Assembly: GCA_944359735.1 (NCBI GenBank)
Contig: CALVTA010000049.1
Span: 1-8,920 of the forward strand
Length of the DNA stretch: 8,920 nt
Direction of reading: 5' to 3'
Source: an uncultured Bacilli bacterium
Lineage (GTDB): Bacteria > Bacillota_I > Bacilli_A > RF39 > UBA660
In this document: positions 6,582 through 8,920 of the stretch, one piece after another
How the letters are laid out: each line of letters starts with the position of its first letter
How positions within the stretch are numbered: the first letter of the stretch is position 1
Notes under the pieces: model-generated
Seen by the model: the letters and a program-made list of their open reading frames with translations, nothing else
Databases searched by the model: none
What the model was told of the DNA's origin: nothing
Translations under genes and position numbers: made by a program

Positions 6582-8735
6582 ATGAACGATGTAATTATTG
6601 AAGAAATTAGCAAAGATTTAGATATCAGTAAAAAACAAGTTACGACTGTTTTAAAATTATTAGAAGAAGGTAATACTATTCCTTTTATTGCAAGATATAG
6701 AAAAGAAGCTACTGGTGCGTTAAATGAAGAAGTTATTAAGTCAATTGATGATGTTTATCAATATCAAGTTAGTCTTTTAAAACGAAAAGAGGATGTTATT
6801 AGATTAATTGATGAAAAAGGTTTGCTTACTGATGAATTAAAATCTTCTATTATGAATTGTAATAAACTTGTGGAAGTGGATGATTTATATCGTCCTTATA
6901 AAGAGAAGAAAAAAACAAAGGCAACTGATGCTATTAATAACGGTTTAGAACCTCTTGCTAAAATTATTATGTCTTGCCCTATTAAAGGGGATATTAATAA
7001 TATTGCAAGTAAATATATTAATGAAAAAGTTAATAGTATAGAAGATGCTATTACTGGAGCTAAATATATTATTGCTGAATGGATTAGTGATAATGCTTAC
7101 TATCGTAAATGGATTAGAGGTTATATTTTTAAAGAAGGAATTATTGTTAGTAAGTTAAAGAAAAGCGCTAATGATGAAAATAAGACCTATAGTAACTATT
7201 ATGATTTTAATGAAGCAATAAAATATATTAAACCTCATCGAATTTTAGCGATTAATAGAGGCGAAAAAGAAGGGATTCTTTCTGTTAAGTTAGATTATGA
7301 TGTAGAAAAAATTGTTAATTATCTAGAGATTAAGGTTATAAAGAATAAGAATTCTTTTGTATATGAGGTAATTATTGAAGCTATTAATGATAGTCTTAAA
7401 CGATTAATACTTCCTAGCGTAGATAGAGAAGTTCGGGGAGAATTAAAAGAAAAAGCTGAAGAACGTGCAATTGATAATTTTTCTACTAATGTAGAGAAAC
7501 TTCTTTTGACACCACCTTTAAAAAATAAAACTGTATTAGGTTTTGATCCTGCATTTAGAACGGGGTGTAAACTTGCAGTTTTAGACAAAACAGGTAAGGT
7601 TTTAGAAATTGCTGTAATTTATCCAACAGAACCTCATAATGATATAGAAGGATCTAAGAAGAAGTTATTAGAACTTATTACTAAATATAATATAGATGTT
7701 ATTGCTATTGGTAATGGTACTGCTTCAAGGGAAAGTGAATCTTTTGTAGCACAGGTAATTAAAGAATCTGAAAAAAATGTATCTTATATTATAGTTAGTG
7801 AGGCAGGGGCATCAGTTTATTCTGCTAGTGAATTAGCAATTTCTGAATTTCCAGATTTAACTGTTGAAAAAAGAAGTGCTATTAGTATTGGGAGAAGAGT
7901 TCAGGATGCATTATCTGAGCTTGTTAAAATAGATCCAAAAAGTATAGGAGTAGGTCTTTATCAGCATGATGTACCAGTTAAAAAATTAGATGAATCATTA
8001 AATTTTGTTGTTAGTAAAGCAGTTAATGGTGTGGGTGTTAATATTAATACAGCAAGTTCATCTTTGTTAAAATATGTATCTGGTTTGAATAAAAGAGTAA
8101 TTGATAATATAATTTCTGTAAGAGATGAATTTGGGAAGTTTAAAAATAGAGAAGAGTTAGCAAGAATAAAAGGTATGAGTGCTAAAATTTATGAACAAGC
8201 GATAGGATTTATGAGAATATTTGATGGTAATAATCCTTTAGATAAAACTTCTATTCACCCTGAGAGTTATGATAAAACAAAAGAATTATTGCATTATTTG
8301 GGTTTTAGTGAAAATGACTTAGGAAAAAATGAACTTATCAATAAATTAAATAATTTAGATATTGATAAAATTAGTAATGATCTTTCTATAGATAAATATA
8401 CTTTGATTGATATAATAGAAGCTTTGGAAAAACCTTTAAGAGATTTAAGGGATATTTATCCACAACCAATTCTTAGAAGTGATATTTTGCATATAGAAGA
8501 TTTAAAAAAGGGTGATAAATTACAAGGAACTGTACGTAATGTAGTCGATTTTGGTCTTTTTATCGATATTGGTTTAAAGAATGATGGACTTGCACATATT
8601 TCTAAATTAACTCATGAATATATTAATAATCCTAGTGATTTATTTAGTGTAGGAGATATTATTGATTGTTATGTTGATGACATTGATTTGGAGAAGAAAA
8701 AAGTAAGTTTAACTTTATTAAGAGATTTGTTATAA
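6582..8735 (+). CDS. tex: Tex family S1 RNA-binding protein (transcription accessory protein)
   Basis: A 717-aa cytoplasmic nucleic-acid-binding protein, full length for the Tex family, which is linked to transcription and RNA handling. The N-terminal helical region holds IPFIARYRKEATGALNEE (~33-50) and LYRPYKEKKKTKAT (~103-115). A YqgF/RNase H-like domain starts at LGFDPAFRTGCKLAVLD (~319-335) and includes VIAIGNGTASRE and IIVSEAGASVYSASELA. It is followed by RRVQDALSELVKIDPKSIGVGLYQHDV, a helix-hairpin-helix segment (VNINTASSSLLKYVSGLN, then FKNREELARIKGMSAKIYEQ, ~486-540), and a C-terminal S1 domain (GDKLQGTVRNVVDFGLFIDIGLKNDGLAHISKL to KKVSLTLL, ~644-713). ATG 6582 is preferred: AGAGG (6571-6575) lies 6 bases upstream, while ATG 6576 directly abuts it. 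No frameshift or missing domain is seen. It is probably transcribed alone, since gaps of more than 180 bases lie on both sides within the window. Its promoter is not clear; TAGAAT (6552-6557) and TATATT (6558-6563) are only weak -10 candidates. Confidence 0.96.
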   Translation: MNDVIIEEISKDLDISKKQVTTVLKLLEEGNTIPFIARYRKEATGALNEEVIKSIDDVYQYQVSLLKRKEDVIRLIDEKGLLTDELKSSIMNCNKLVEVDDLYRPYKEKKKTKATDAINNGLEPLAKIIMSCPIKGDINNIASKYINEKVNSIEDAITGAKYIIAEWISDNAYYRKWIRGYIFKEGIIVSKLKKSANDENKTYSNYYDFNEAIKYIKPHRILAINRGEKEGILSVKLDYDVEKIVNYLEIKVIKNKNSFVYEVIIEAINDSLKRLILPSVDREVRGELKEKAEERAIDNFSTNVEKLLLTPPLKNKTVLGFDPAFRTGCKLAVLDKTGKVLEIAVIYPTEPHNDIEGSKKKLLELITKYNIDVIAIGNGTASRESESFVAQVIKESEKNVSYIIVSEAGASVYSASELAISEFPDLTVEKRSAISIGRRVQDALSELVKIDPKSIGVGLYQHDVPVKKLDESLNFVVSKAVNGVGVNINTASSSLLKYVSGLNKRVIDNIISVRDEFGKFKNREELARIKGMSAKIYEQAIGFMRIFDGNNPLDKTSIHPESYDKTKELLHYLGFSENDLGKNELINKLNNLDIDKISNDLSIDKYTLIDIIEALEKPLRDLRDIYPQPILRSDILHIEDLKKGDKLQGTVRNVVDFGLFIDIGLKNDGLAHISKLTHEYINNPSDLFSVGDIIDCYVDDIDLEKKKVSLTLLRDLL

Positions 8736-8782
8736 AAGTCAAGTTAAAATTAAAAAAAACATATATAATATAATGGGTTCAA

Positions 8783-8796
8783 TGTCAAATTTGACA
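8783..8796 (+). promoter_or_regulatory. perfect 14-bp palindrome, candidate operator
   Basis: TGTCAAATTTGACA is a perfect inverted repeat without a spacer, and its right half is the -35 box TTGACA of the strong promoter at 8791-8819. Because of the symmetry the same box also appears on the minus strand (plus 8783-8788). Its position fits a repressor site that blocks RNA polymerase. It does not match an operator consensus I know well, and no adjacent regulator gene lies in the window. Confidence 0.5.
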
Positions 8797-8819
8797 AAAA
8801 AATAATTATTTGATACAAT
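8791..8819 (+). promoter_or_regulatory. strong sigma-A promoter with extended -10
   Basis: A consensus -35 TTGACA (8791-8796), exactly 17 bases, then TACAAT (8814-8819), one base off TATAAT, preceded by TG (8811-8812) in the extended -10 position. Transcription should start near G8826. This is by far the best promoter in the window and points rightward, out of the window, so a highly expressed or tightly controlled gene should follow. Confidence 0.8.
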
Positions 8820-8825
8820 TTTATT

Positions 8826-8920
8826 GTTCTTATTTGAAGGAGGAAGGTTGAAAAAAATATAATTAAATTAAGGCACACAAAAGGAGTTCAAAAATAATAA
8901 AATTTTTTTGACCTTAAGTA
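8826..8920 (+). other. 5' leader with two ribosome binding sites and a possible four-codon peptide
   Basis: Downstream of the strong promoter, GAAGGAGG (8836-8843) is followed 4 bases after its final G by TTG at 8848; that frame reads only four codons (Met/Leu-Lys-Lys-Ile) before TAA at 8860-8862. A second site, AAAGGAG (8880-8886), is followed by ATAATAAAA and no ATG, GTG or TTG at usable distance. TCAAAAA (8888-8894) can pair with TTTTTGA in 8905-8911, and TTAAGG (8868-8873) with CCTTAA (8912-8917). The main product must lie beyond 8920. It could be a regulated leader, the start of an untranslated RNA, or a gene with a non-standard start. Nothing matched tRNA, rRNA, RNase P or tmRNA starts. 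Confidence 0.45.

Noticed and set aside
7319..7588. Minus-strand open frame inside tex
   Set aside because: Fully inside the conserved Tex YqgF region; no family resemblance and no start signal.
8708..8748. Inverted repeat TTTAACTT/AAGTTAAA around the tex stop as a terminator
   Set aside because: The 25-base loop and the A-run (not T-run) after it on the + strand do not fit an intrinsic terminator, and no minus-strand gene ends here.
8736..8796. CtsR-type heat-shock operator around GTCAAA
   Set aside because: CtsR sites are direct heptamer repeats; here the GTCAAA is part of an inverted repeat and the upstream AGTCAAG is poorly matched and too distant.

Overview
This window looks like chromosome from a very AT-rich, low-GC Gram-positive bacterium, probably an uncultured Bacilli lineage of the RF39/Mollicutes-neighbour kind. 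The evidence is strong preference for A/T at third codon positions, Shine-Dalgarno sites of the AGAGG/AGGTGAT type, and peptidoglycan genes. Trp is encoded by TGG throughout, and TGA is used as a stop at 2942-2944, so translation table 11 applies rather than the Mycoplasma code. All convincing genes lie on the + strand. The lineage assignment is inference from style.

Layout: (a) 1-1854 is the C-terminal ~617 codons of an isoleucyl-tRNA synthetase of the eukaryote-like IleS2 class; its start is upstream of the window. (b) 1937-4037 is a tight three-gene cluster. The first protein joins a two-helix VirB2/TrbC-pilin-like membrane segment to a C39-like (papain-fold) cysteine peptidase domain. The next two genes encode unrecognised single-pass membrane proteins; the first of them starts in an ATGA overlap with the peptidase gene. 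(c) 4082-5497 is a Mur ligase, most likely MurE. (d) 5570-6253 is a membrane-anchored protein with a long acidic linker and a C-terminal 3D/RlpA-like double-psi beta-barrel domain. (e) 6254-6581 is a 328-base gap that may hold the remnant of a decayed small membrane-protein gene and a weak terminator-like hairpin. (f) 6582-8735 is a full-length Tex-family S1 RNA-binding protein. (g) 8736-8920 has no complete gene, but holds a near-consensus extended -10 sigma-A promoter whose -35 box lies in a perfect 14-bp palindrome. It is followed by a leader with two strong ribosome binding sites but no ordinary start codon inside the window.

The genes divide into housekeeping functions (IleRS, MurE, Tex) and envelope functions (the pilin-like/C39 cluster, MurE, the 3D-domain protein). 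The most unusual content is the pilin-like/C39 peptidase fusion with its two membrane partners, and the promoter/palindrome/leader at the right edge. No mobile element, CRISPR array, tRNA or rRNA gene was recognised.
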